A stretch of DNA of 64,000 nucleotides from Tengunoibacter tsumagoiensis (GTDB lineage Bacteria; Chloroflexota; Ktedonobacteria; Ktedonobacterales; Ktedonobacteraceae): positions 3,099,001-3,163,000 of the forward strand of contig NZ_BIFR01000001.1 of assembly GCF_003967535.1 (NCBI RefSeq), written 5' to 3'. Position numbers and translations under genes: made by a program. Positions 8,268-15,902 of this stretch are shown here, piece after piece. Under the pieces are notes generated by a model that was given only the letters and a program-made list of their open reading frames with translations, was not told where the DNA came from and searched no databases. Within the stretch, counting starts at the first letter, position 1, and the number at the start of each line of letters is the position of its first letter.

Positions 8268-10676
8268 TTATTTTCCGATAGAATGATGTATAAGAGAGCC
8301 TCGGCCCATTCGATATTTGAGCTCATAGGAAAGAAGGAAAAGAAGCTCTTCCTGTGTAAAGTGGTAATACCGAGCGAGCGTGCAATCAATTTCATCGAGG
8401 AGAGGCTTGGTGGGAGCCATATGATATTCCGTGAGTTCGATTGTTGTGGATGTGCGCGGAACGCGGGGATTGCGTGTACTGCGTTGTGCGTACAGCTGAA
8501 TCTGTTCTTCCAACTGGCAGGCCTGATGGGCCAGCTCGCCACTGGAGAAGAGAGCAAGCGGGAACGGGAAAGAGGTCACGAGCTGATGGGCAAGGTGAAA
8601 GCCATCCGAAAAAGCGGCGAACCAGCTATAGAAGAGCGAGCTATTCATCAATGCCATTACCGTCAGAGCCTGCTGTGCACACTCAAAAAAGAGTATGCGT
8701 CCATGAGGCGGCATCATCTCCTGCCCATTCTTTTTATAGAAGGGGATATGGCAGATGGCCTTTAGCCAGTAATTGGTCGCTTCTTGATAATACACAAAGT
8801 AAGGAGTGCGGTGTGGATACAGAGCGCTTGCGATAGTGCGATGCGTATTCAGCTTACTGATCTTAGAGATAATGGTCTGATGGATCGAGGATGCATATTT
8901 AGGAAACGCTGCTGGTGGACTATAGTCCTGTACAGGAACATAGTTGAGAAGAGAGAAGAGGAAGGGGCGCTCTGCACTGTACCAGTGATGAACCTTGGTG
9001 ACGGTCAAACGGCTGGTGGTCACGGATCTACTGCGGTGAAGTAAGCAGATTGAGATGCGTTGAAAGGCCCCTTCAAAGAGGCGATTGGGGAAGATCTCAA
9101 AGTTTGCCAGCCAGAGCTGTTGAGCCTGTTGCAGAAGCAGGGTACGTAATTTTTCAAAGCGGCCACTTCCACACAGACTAAGCGGGACAATAAACCCTAT
9201 ATAGCCATTGTCAGCTCGACTGAACTGCACAGCTCTTTCAATGATAGCTGCATAGAGATTGCCATAGTTCATCGCTTCAACAGGCTGCCCGGCATTGTGA
9301 CATTCGATGTAGGGTGGATTGCCGACGATAAGAGAGAAGCCACCCTGTGCAATGACAGGTGCAAAGATCTGCTCCCATGGCGGGTTCGTAGTAGTCTTGC
9401 TCATAAGCATATTGCCCACCAGAATCCGTTCCAGACATACATCAGAGCGCGTTATCGTAGTACATGGGGGAAGACCGGCCAAAAGGAGCAGAGAGAGTCG
9501 CAAACGGCAGAGCTGCACAGCTTCGGAATCGAGATCGACTCCATAGAGGTTGTGAGCGATGATCTGTGAACGAATAAAATAGGTCTGATTAGGAGCCTGT
9601 TCAAGCAGAGCACAGAGCGTCATATAGTGGTTGAGAACCGTCAGATCCTCGGGCTGGGGCAACGAAAACAACCGTTCAAGGCATGCTGTATAGAGAACTT
9701 CAAGCGTGTTTAAAGCGCTCAACAAGAAAGCTCCACAGCCACAGGTTGGATCAAGAATGCTTAATTGCTCAAGAAGTGCATAAAAGCAGAGGAGCTCTGC
9801 TGGATCGGTGAGCCTTTGCAAAAGATCCAGCGTCATCTGAAGAAGATCGAGATTACAGGTGACTAACTCATCAATGTGAGCGAGCTTTTGAGCCTGGAGC
9901 AGAGTAATGAGGCGATGGCACCGTTGTTGGCGGGCCTGATATTCATGTTCACTCTCTTCTGGCAAGCGTTGAGGTGATTGAAGGGCAGCCGGGATATAGC
10001 GCTCGGGCTGTTGGGTTAACAGACGGCCACAGAGGATATGGAACTGTGACGCTGACTGCAAAAAAAGCTGAAGTAGATGAGGAAGAAGCGTCTTATGGAC
10101 CAGATAGCCGCTAACGTCATCGGGCGTGTAATAGGTTCCCTGAGCCTTTTGATCGCTTTGCTGCTCAAACAGGGCAGACAGAATCTGCGTATCTAATTCA
10201 TCTACCTGAACATCGTGGCCAACAGTCAGCTTCCAGCGATAGGCAGTGCAGAGTTGGTGCAACTGAAGAAGCAATGCATCCGTCACAATACACTGATCCT
10301 CAATTGAGTTAGGCCGGAAGAGCACCAGAAGCGAATGAAAAGGAGCTTCTGGTATACGTGAGCAAAGATGAGATTGAAGAGAATGGCAGAGCGGTAAAAA
10401 AATAGCTCGATAGAGAGAACCATCACCCTGGTACTTCTGGCTCATTTGCCTTACCATAAGCGCTGAATCGCACAGTTCTGTTAACCAGCCAGAATCTTCT
10501 AAAAAAAACAGCACAAAGAGGCGCGTAAGCAGGGTATGCAAAAACAGCGAATGCTCTTTGGGGGACATTGAGCACTGAGAGAGGAGTGGAGAAGCTCGTA
10601 AGATACGCTTTACCGTATGCAGAAAATGTTTTCTGGTTTTCTCTAACCGATTATCTATTCTCTCTGTTTGCATCAT
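8268..10676 (-). CDS. Adenine-specific DNA methyltransferase, Eco57I/PglX-like (tandem copy A)
   Basis: An 802-residue paralogue of the downstream methyltransferase. Motif I is ILDPTCGCGAFL at about 307-318, slightly altered from the usual DPACGSG. The next acidic motif is LYGVDLDSEAVQL near 378, and motif IV is VGNPPYIE with NPPY at 453-456. QGTYYTPDDVSGYLV near residue 180 matches the segment that precedes the catalytic core in Eco57I/PglX proteins. Both copies end in a very similar motif: IDCTLARYYHFT...LKYRMG here against IDKTLGQYYGFS...LKYRLG in copy B. No nuclease domain is visible. It is the first gene of the minus-strand pair, divergent from the FKBP gene. The pair may form a heterodimer or two specificities (inference). 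Confidence 0.87.
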   Translation of the reverse strand: MMQTERIDNRLEKTRKHFLHTVKRILRASPLLSQCSMSPKEHSLFLHTLLTRLFVLFFLEDSGWLTELCDSALMVRQMSQKYQGDGSLYRAIFLPLCHSLQSHLCSRIPEAPFHSLLVLFRPNSIEDQCIVTDALLLQLHQLCTAYRWKLTVGHDVQVDELDTQILSALFEQQSDQKAQGTYYTPDDVSGYLVHKTLLPHLLQLFLQSASQFHILCGRLLTQQPERYIPAALQSPQRLPEESEHEYQARQQRCHRLITLLQAQKLAHIDELVTCNLDLLQMTLDLLQRLTDPAELLCFYALLEQLSILDPTCGCGAFLLSALNTLEVLYTACLERLFSLPQPEDLTVLNHYMTLCALLEQAPNQTYFIRSQIIAHNLYGVDLDSEAVQLCRLRLSLLLLAGLPPCTTITRSDVCLERILVGNMLMSKTTTNPPWEQIFAPVIAQGGFSLIVGNPPYIECHNAGQPVEAMNYGNLYAAIIERAVQFSRADNGYIGFIVPLSLCGSGRFEKLRTLLLQQAQQLWLANFEIFPNRLFEGAFQRISICLLHRSRSVTTSRLTVTKVHHWYSAERPFLFSLLNYVPVQDYSPPAAFPKYASSIHQTIISKISKLNTHRTIASALYPHRTPYFVYYQEATNYWLKAICHIPFYKKNGQEMMPPHGRILFFECAQQALTVMALMNSSLFYSWFAAFSDGFHLAHQLVTSFPFPLALFSSGELAHQACQLEEQIQLYAQRSTRNPRVPRTSTTIELTEYHMAPTKPLLDEIDCTLARYYHFTQEELLFLLSYELKYRMGRGSLIHHSIGK

Positions 10677-10860
10677 CCCTACCCCTACTTCACCTGTTCA
10701 GACGAGTAATGCTTTTACTTATAATTATTGTATCCAGAGTGTCAAGGATAAGAAAAATGCTGTTCCTGCATGGGTGAATGGCTACTTGCCAGAAAGGGAA
10801 AAGAGTGGTAACCTCATCCTGTTTACAGTATGCCAAAGATGCAGAGGAGAGAATGATCCC

Positions 10861-11517
10861 ATGGCGCAAACGATGAAAGATCCCCCCCCAACTCCGAGAA
10901 AATATCGGCCGGGACAGCGACAGCAAGAGCGCTTACAGCGTCAGGCGCGGCGGCGGCGGCGCTGGCAGATTGCAGGTTCCATCATAGCTGCTTTATTGCT
11001 AATAGCAGTTGCCATTCTCGGAATTTTGCAATATCAGCGGTATAGTAGCGATCAGGTTGCGGCTGGCTATGTGCATGCAACCGCGACCGCACATGCTTCA
11101 ATCACGCCTACCCCTGTTGTGGGAGCCCCGACCCCACCGGCAGATACCCCGCCACAGGTGTCAGGAACACCAGTTAAGCAAGCAGATGGACTTGAGTATA
11201 TTGATACCAAAGTAGGAGTCGGTCCAGCAGCCAAGGCTGGTGATTCAGTTGACGTGCTCTACACAGGCTGGGTCCAGAGCACCGGGAAGAAATTCGACAG
11301 CTCATATGATGATGGTGGCAAGCCATTCAATGTTTCGCCGCTTGGTCAGGCACAGATCATACCAGGTTGGAACGAAGGGCTGATTGGTATGAAATCTGGT
11401 GGGACGCGCCGTTTAATTATCCCGGCCAGTCTGGCCTATGGGGCACAGGGTCAGGGCCCAATTCCACCCAATGCTACGCTTATCTTTGATGTCACTGTCG
11501 TGGCGATTAACAAATAA
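10861..11517 (+). CDS. Membrane-anchored FKBP-type peptidyl-prolyl cis-trans isomerase
   Basis: A 218-residue protein. The ATG at 10861 is preceded by GAGGAGA with about 10 nt spacing; a longer frame from 10774 has no ribosome-binding site and adds nothing conserved. A basic N-terminus (many Arg at 20-34) precedes one membrane helix at about 35-57, then a Thr/Pro-rich linker and a complete FKBP domain at about 110-217. Visible FKBP hallmarks are VDVLYTGW, GKKFDSS, the IIPGWNEGL active-site segment and IPPNATLIFDVTVVAI. It probably catalyses proline isomerisation of exported proteins at the outer face of the membrane. A strong terminator follows. Confidence 0.92.
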   Translation: MAQTMKDPPPTPRKYRPGQRQQERLQRQARRRRRWQIAGSIIAALLLIAVAILGILQYQRYSSDQVAAGYVHATATAHASITPTPVVGAPTPPADTPPQVSGTPVKQADGLEYIDTKVGVGPAAKAGDSVDVLYTGWVQSTGKKFDSSYDDGGKPFNVSPLGQAQIIPGWNEGLIGMKSGGTRRLIIPASLAYGAQGQGPIPPNATLIFDVTVVAINK

Positions 11518-11576
11518 GAGGGCGGCCTCTTGCGCCCTGCCTGGACAGAGCGAGCATGCTCTCAAAGATGCTTCAG

Positions 11577-11621
11577 AGAACCTCTACACTTTTTGTGGTC
11601 AAGAAGTGTAGAGGTTCTTTT
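11577..11621 (+). terminator. Intrinsic terminator after the FKBP gene
   Basis: A perfect 15-bp stem (11577-11591 with 11604-11618) and a 12-nt loop are followed by Ts, 60 nt past the stop codon. Confidence 0.88.
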
Positions 11622-11686
11622 GGTATGGAAAACCTATGGGGAGCGCAAGAGCCAGCGCATGAGTTTTAGTAACCTGTTTGCTGACT

Positions 11687-11715
11687 TTGACAAGATTCTG
11701 AGTGGCTCGTATACT
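11687..11715 (+). promoter_or_regulatory. Sigma-70-type promoter of the uracil permease gene
   Basis: TTGACA (11687-11692), a 17-nt spacer and TATACT (11710-11715) give a near-consensus promoter. The start site should be near 11722, leaving a leader of about 75 nt before the permease. Confidence 0.8.
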
Positions 11716-11767
11716 TCCAGCGATTTCAAACCGTTTCAATGTGATAACAGTTCTGGAAGAGGCATCT

Positions 11768-11800
11768 ATGAGTGAGACAAAGGGGAGATCAAAGGAATGA
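11768..11800 (+). CDS. Possible 10-codon leader peptide coupled to the uracil permease
   Basis: The ATG at 11768 encodes MSETKGRSKE. Its TGA overlaps the permease ATG at 11797 as ATGA. GGAAGAGG lies 5 nt upstream. The frame sits inside the leader made from the 11687 promoter, so termination here could deliver ribosomes to the permease start. Translation is not demonstrated, and such short frames can arise by chance. Confidence 0.35.
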   Translation: MSETKGRSKE

Positions 11801-13179
11801 CCATGAGTGATAAATCTGGCTACTTCCTTCGATGGAAGGTGAATACAAGCGGTGGAGTGGTTGCTCCTGATGAGCGCCTGCCATGGTGGCCAAGTTTATT
11901 GCTGGGTTTTCAGCATGTGCTGGCGATGTTTGGCTCGACCGTCGTTGCTCCTATCTTGATGGGTTTTCCTCCCAATACAGCGATCCTCTTTTCTGGTATT
12001 GGCACCCTCATCTTTTTTCTCTTCGTTGGGGGGCGTGTGCCCAGCTATCTTGGCTCGAGTTTTGCTTTCCTGGGAGTGGTTGCTACTGCGACGGGGCATC
12101 AACTTGGGACAGGGCCGAATCCTGCTATTGCAGTGGCCCTGGGTGGTATTATTGGGGCAGGTGTGGCATATGCTATCATCTCTATCATTGTATTAATTGT
12201 CGGATATAGCTGGTTAAATTATCTTATGCCTGGAATTGTCACAGGGACGGTTGTCATGGTCATCGGCCTGAACCTCTCCACGTCTGCTATCAAGCAGGTA
12301 GCAACTACTCCTTTTGATGCCTGGATGGCGCTAGTTACGATCATAGCGGTTGCTCTGTTTTCCGTCTATGCTCCTGGCCTGTTGCGCCGGTTGCCTATTC
12401 TTCTAGGTGGCATTGTGGGGTATGTGGTGTATGGCCTCCTGGGATTGGCTGGGATTGGCTCAAAAATTGATTTTACTCAGGTGAATAAGGCGGCATGGAT
12501 AGGTGTGCCGCAATTTACGACTCCCGTCTTTCAAGCGAATGCGATGAGCATTATTACTCCCGTCGCTATCATTCTAGCAGCTGAAAATATTGGGCATATC
12601 AAAGCGGTTGGCGCAATGACTGGATCTAATCTAGACAAATACCTGGGACGTGCCTTCATGGGTGACTCTGTCGCTACGATCCTGGCGGGCTCTTTTGGGG
12701 GAACCGGTGTTACGACGTATGCTGAAAATATTGGCGTCATGGCTGTTAATCGCGTCTATTCTACGCTTATTTTTGTGATCGCCAGCTGTATAGCGATTCT
12801 CTTCAGTTTTTGTCCGAAGTTTGGGGCTATTGTGAGCACTATTCCGGCTGGCGTATTTGGAGGACTTTCTCTTGTGCTCTTTGGCCTTATCGCCGTCACA
12901 GGAGGGCGTATCTGGATTGAGAATAAGGTGGACTTCTCAAAGAGTAGCAATCTTATCCCAGCCGGTGTGGCCTTGATTATCGGCGCTGGCATGACGGGTG
13001 GGCTGGCTGTCCATTTTGGCACGATTGCTATCGATGGTATCGGACTGGCAACCTTTGCCGCCATCATTCTTCACCAAATTTTGAAAGAGCGCAATCCTCA
13101 ACCTGATGAGGCAGTCTTTGCGGATGCAGCTGTAGGGATGGACCCTACTGAAGGGCATATAGATACGGAAAAAAGGTGA
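11797..13179 (+). CDS. uraA: Uracil permease (NCS2/nucleobase-ascorbate transporter family)
   Basis: A 460-residue polytopic protein with about 12-14 hydrophobic segments. Near the N-terminus GFQHVLAMFGSTVVAPILMG is the classic NCS2 signature, and ILAAENIGHIKAVGAMTG and SFGGTGVTTYAENIGVMAVN are the conserved substrate and proton-site helices of UraA-type carriers. It should import uracil by proton symport at the cytoplasmic membrane. The downstream UMP biosynthesis genes support uracil over xanthine or urate. Two starts are possible: ATG 11797 (GGGGAG 9 nt upstream) and ATG 11803 (AAAGGA 6 nt upstream). The former is kept because it overlaps the leader-peptide stop. Confidence 0.93.
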   Translation: MTMSDKSGYFLRWKVNTSGGVVAPDERLPWWPSLLLGFQHVLAMFGSTVVAPILMGFPPNTAILFSGIGTLIFFLFVGGRVPSYLGSSFAFLGVVATATGHQLGTGPNPAIAVALGGIIGAGVAYAIISIIVLIVGYSWLNYLMPGIVTGTVVMVIGLNLSTSAIKQVATTPFDAWMALVTIIAVALFSVYAPGLLRRLPILLGGIVGYVVYGLLGLAGIGSKIDFTQVNKAAWIGVPQFTTPVFQANAMSIITPVAIILAAENIGHIKAVGAMTGSNLDKYLGRAFMGDSVATILAGSFGGTGVTTYAENIGVMAVNRVYSTLIFVIASCIAILFSFCPKFGAIVSTIPAGVFGGLSLVLFGLIAVTGGRIWIENKVDFSKSSNLIPAGVALIIGAGMTGGLAVHFGTIAIDGIGLATFAAIILHQILKERNPQPDEAVFADAAVGMDPTEGHIDTEKR

Positions 13180-13301
13180 TAGCACCAACTGGTCTATGCT
13201 CTATGTGATCACTCAGAACGGCCAAAGAATGGTCGTAGTTTGCCCCCAGAATGTTATTGCGTTGGTCAGTACAGATCGTCCAAACCGTCCAAAAATAGCC
13301 C

Positions 13302-13330
13302 TTGACAAATGTCTCGTTCATGTGTATACT
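13302..13330 (+). promoter_or_regulatory. Sigma-70-type promoter of the pyrB-carAB-pyrEF operon
   Basis: TTGACA (13302-13307), a 17-nt spacer and TATACT (13325-13330) match the hexamers and spacing of the uracil permease promoter. Transcription should begin near 13337, giving a long leader of about 330 nt before pyrB. Confidence 0.82.
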
Positions 13331-13336
13331 CCTAAC

Positions 13337-13666
13337 AATTTGAATTACCTATCCGAGTAGTAAAGGCATGGCATCCGCATGGTTTTCGCACACATTTTAA
13401 TGAGAATGAAGAAGAGAGTAGAAGGTCCTCATCTCAAGCATTCGCAATGCGGGCCAGGTGCTTTGTTTTGGAAGAATGGTTCTTCCTCACCCCATTATTT
13501 TTCGGGGGTGGGGTTTTTTTTTGAGCTGCGGGGCCTCTGCATCCAGCAGAGCATAGGAATGTAAGCTTTTTTCACAGTCGGTCAAGCGTTTACTCACTGG
13601 GGCAGAGGAAAAGGATGACCTGTCAACCGGTTGTGTTTAATGCTGGTTACGGGAGGGAAGAAAAGA
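13337..13666 (+). promoter_or_regulatory. Long 5' leader of pyrB with a likely transcription attenuator
   Basis: The gap from the permease stop to pyrB is 487 nt, and most of it is this transcribed leader. It contains the hairpin GCATT-CGC-AATGC near 13440, a 7-bp hairpin GGAAGAA-TGG-TTCTTCC (13470-13486), and then an intrinsic terminator whose 5' arm shares two bases with that hairpin. A 61-codon open frame (13379-13564) runs through the terminator, as pyrL does in the enteric pyrBI attenuator, but lacks a good ribosome-binding site. No PyrR-binding consensus was recognised. Attenuation by pyrimidine nucleotides is inference. Confidence 0.6.
13485..13522 (+). terminator. Attenuator: intrinsic terminator in the pyrB leader
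   Basis: A 9-bp stem (CCTCACCCC at 13485-13493 with GGGGTGGGG at 13505-13513, one U-G pair) and an 11-nt loop are followed by nine Ts (13514-13522). It sits about 150 nt after the transcription start and 145 nt before pyrB, so read-through is required to express the operon. Confidence 0.85.
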
Positions 13667-14659
13667 ATGCAACATACACCATTGCGATCACATAAACAGT
13701 CTGGGATGATCAATGGAAATTTTCGTGGTAAAGACATCATTTCTTTTGATCAGTTTGCCGCTGAAGATCTCCATATCCTCTTTGACCTGGCGCAGCATAT
13801 GAAGCAGATAGTGGTGAATAATAAGACCTCACATCTGTTAGAAGGCATGCTCGTGTCCTTACTGTTCTTTGAGCCTTCCAGCCGTACCTTTACATCGTTT
13901 GCGGCTGCCGTCAAGCGCCTGGGTGGTCAGACATTAGAGATGCAAAATCCTGAGATTGTCTCTTCAGTCAATAAAGGTGAGAGCTTTGAGGATACTATTC
14001 GCGTCCTTGAGGCCTACTCAAACGCGATAGTGCTCCGTCATCGCATCGTTGGTTCGGCTCAGCAAGCGGCAGATGCGGCGGAATTTTCGCCAGTGATCAA
14101 TGCTGGCGATGGAAATAATGAGCACCCAACCCAGACCTTGCTGGATCTCTACACACTCTACGAAAAGTTTGGTCGTCTGGATAATCTGACTGGTCTGCTG
14201 GCTGGAGATTGTTTAAATAGTCGTGCGATTCATTCGTTGATTCGTGGCCTCTCACTCTTTCCTAATAACACTATTTACCTGCTCTCCCCTCAGCAGCTGC
14301 GTCTGGCAGGCGATGATCTGGTCTCGTTGAGTGCTCGGGGAATCAAGCTTGTTGAGATTCGGAGCGAGAAAGAGATTCCGCAGCAAGCTGATTTCTGGTA
14401 TTGGACCCGTGTCCAGAAAGAGCGTTTTGCTTCACGAGAAGAGTATCTGCAGGGATTGAAAGAGACCGTCGTAGTAACCCCTGAGCTACTGCGCACCTAT
14501 GCCAAAAGTGAGATGATCTTAATGGACCCCTTGCCACGTGTCGATTCAGTTGATCCGGCCGTTGATAGCGATGAGCGCGCAGTCTTCTTGCGCTCCCAGA
14601 TTCGCAATGGTCTGTATACACGTATGGCTCTCTTAGCCCTGGTTCTGGGTCGAGCATAG
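13667..14659 (+). CDS. pyrB: Aspartate carbamoyltransferase catalytic subunit
   Basis: A 330-residue enzyme joining carbamoyl phosphate and aspartate to N-carbamoyl-aspartate, the second step of UMP synthesis. The ATG at 13667 has GGGAGGG about 10 nt upstream; the frame extends to 13631 without support. The carbamoyl-phosphate site FFEPSSRTFTSF is near residue 65, the HPTQTLLDLYT motif near 155, and DPLPRV near 290. No pyrI-like regulatory subunit or fused pyrC is adjacent. The gene opens the operon downstream of an attenuator, and carA begins 106 nt later across a hairpin. Confidence 0.96.
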   Translation: MQHTPLRSHKQSGMINGNFRGKDIISFDQFAAEDLHILFDLAQHMKQIVVNNKTSHLLEGMLVSLLFFEPSSRTFTSFAAAVKRLGGQTLEMQNPEIVSSVNKGESFEDTIRVLEAYSNAIVLRHRIVGSAQQAADAAEFSPVINAGDGNNEHPTQTLLDLYTLYEKFGRLDNLTGLLAGDCLNSRAIHSLIRGLSLFPNNTIYLLSPQQLRLAGDDLVSLSARGIKLVEIRSEKEIPQQADFWYWTRVQKERFASREEYLQGLKETVVVTPELLRTYAKSEMILMDPLPRVDSVDPAVDSDERAVFLRSQIRNGLYTRMALLALVLGRA

Positions 14660-14682
14660 GATTACTCTGGCACCTGACTGTA

Positions 14683-14722
14683 GCCTTTCCCACAGAATGT
14701 CGCTGGTTCGATAGGGAAAGGC
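14683..14722 (+). promoter_or_regulatory. Intercistronic hairpin, pyrB-carA
   Basis: A perfect 9-bp stem (GCCTTTCCC with GGGAAAGGC) encloses a 22-nt loop containing GTCGCT at 14699-14704. No T-tract follows, so it does not look like a plain terminator. It ends 43 nt before carA. Confidence 0.65.
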
Positions 14723-14765
14723 CTCTCTGAATGCTTGAAAAGATACATAAGACGAGGAGAAAACA

Positions 14766-15902
14766 ATGACTTTTATAGATACAACTGTTCCGGTCGATGA
14801 GCGTTCTGTTCCGCAACACGATCTGGTGAAACCAGCTCAAGTTCTCATGGGGACCCTGGTATTAGAGGATGGGAGCCGCTTCGAAGGGATCTCCTTTGGC
14901 TACCATGGTCCAACCTCGGGTGAGGTTGTCTTCTGCACTGGCATGGTTGGATATCCAGAAGCCCTGACCGATGCCTCTTTTTCGGGACAGGTGCTGGTGA
15001 TGACCTATCCTATTGTGGGGAATTATGGCGTCCCTGAACCTTCCCTCTGGGAAGATTATAAGATCCATGCAGCCGGTCTGATTGTTTCTCAATATATTGA
15101 TACGCCTTCGCATGCGCAGAGTACGATGAGTCTGGGTGAATGGTTACAGCGCGAGCAGATTCCAGCCTTAGAGATTAAAGATACGCGGCTTTTAACGCAG
15201 CATATTCGTACCCATGGCGCGATGTTAGGCAAGATCGTGTTTGAAGAGGATATCGATTTTCGCGATCCCAACCTGGAGAATCTGGTTGCTCAGGTCTCAA
15301 CCACAGAGGTGAAACGTGCAGGTACTGGTCAGACCACCATTGTCCTGATTGACTGCGGGGCCAAGCGCAACATTGAGCGGAGCCTTCTGACACGCGACGT
15401 GAGCCTGATCACCGTTCCCTGGGATTATGAGCTGTTTAGCGAGTCCTGTGACTTTTCGTTTGATGGTATATTGATCTCAAACGGACCTGGCAATCCTAAA
15501 ATGGCCCAGAAGACAATTGAGACCATTCGGACCGCAATGGAGCGTACCATTCCAACAATGGGCATCTGCCTTGGGCATCAGTTGCTGGCGCTGGCGGCAG
15601 GTGGCGATACCTATAAATTAAAGTTTGGTCATCGCAGTCAGAATCAGCCGGCCCTGCTGGAAGGCAGCAAACGCTGTTACATCACCACGCAGAACCACGG
15701 TTTTGCCGTAGGAACCATACCAGAGAACTTCGTGTCCTGGTTCATTAACGCCAACGACGGGAGCAATGAAGGCATTCGCCATCTGTCGCAGCCCTTCTTC
15801 TCGGTTCAATTCCATCCTGAGGCCGCCCCTGGTCCGATGGATACTGAATGGATTTTTGATTACTTTATTGAACAGATCAACGTAGCAAAGGTGAATGGCT
15901 AG
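14766..15902 (+). CDS. carA: Carbamoyl-phosphate synthase small subunit (glutaminase)
   Basis: A 378-residue subunit that hydrolyses glutamine and passes ammonia to CarB. The N-terminal CPSase small-chain domain (GTLVLEDGSRFEGISFG onward) is followed by a class I glutamine amidotransferase with nucleophile Cys in GICLGHQLLALAAGG and the catalytic His-Glu in FHPEAAPGP. The ATG at 14766 follows GAGGAG with about 7 nt spacing. It overlaps carB by 8 nt, so the two are translationally coupled, consistent with a 1:1 complex. Confidence 0.97.
   Translation: MTFIDTTVPVDERSVPQHDLVKPAQVLMGTLVLEDGSRFEGISFGYHGPTSGEVVFCTGMVGYPEALTDASFSGQVLVMTYPIVGNYGVPEPSLWEDYKIHAAGLIVSQYIDTPSHAQSTMSLGEWLQREQIPALEIKDTRLLTQHIRTHGAMLGKIVFEEDIDFRDPNLENLVAQVSTTEVKRAGTGQTTIVLIDCGAKRNIERSLLTRDVSLITVPWDYELFSESCDFSFDGILISNGPGNPKMAQKTIETIRTAMERTIPTMGICLGHQLLALAAGGDTYKLKFGHRSQNQPALLEGSKRCYITTQNHGFAVGTIPENFVSWFINANDGSNEGIRHLSQPFFSVQFHPEAAPGPMDTEWIFDYFIEQINVAKVNG

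Noticed and set aside
5718..10676. A complete BREX or DISARM defence island
   Set aside because: Only methyltransferase-like genes are present. No BrxC, PglZ, DrmA or other hallmark gene lies in the flanks seen.
13400..13486. PyrR-binding loop in the pyrB leader
   Set aside because: The leader has hairpins, but I could not find the conserved PyrR anti-antiterminator sequence.
13379..13564. The 61-codon frame in the pyrB leader as a normal gene
   Set aside because: It reads through the attenuator, has a poor ribosome-binding site and no protein-like composition. It is kept only as a possible leader peptide in the attenuator hypothesis.
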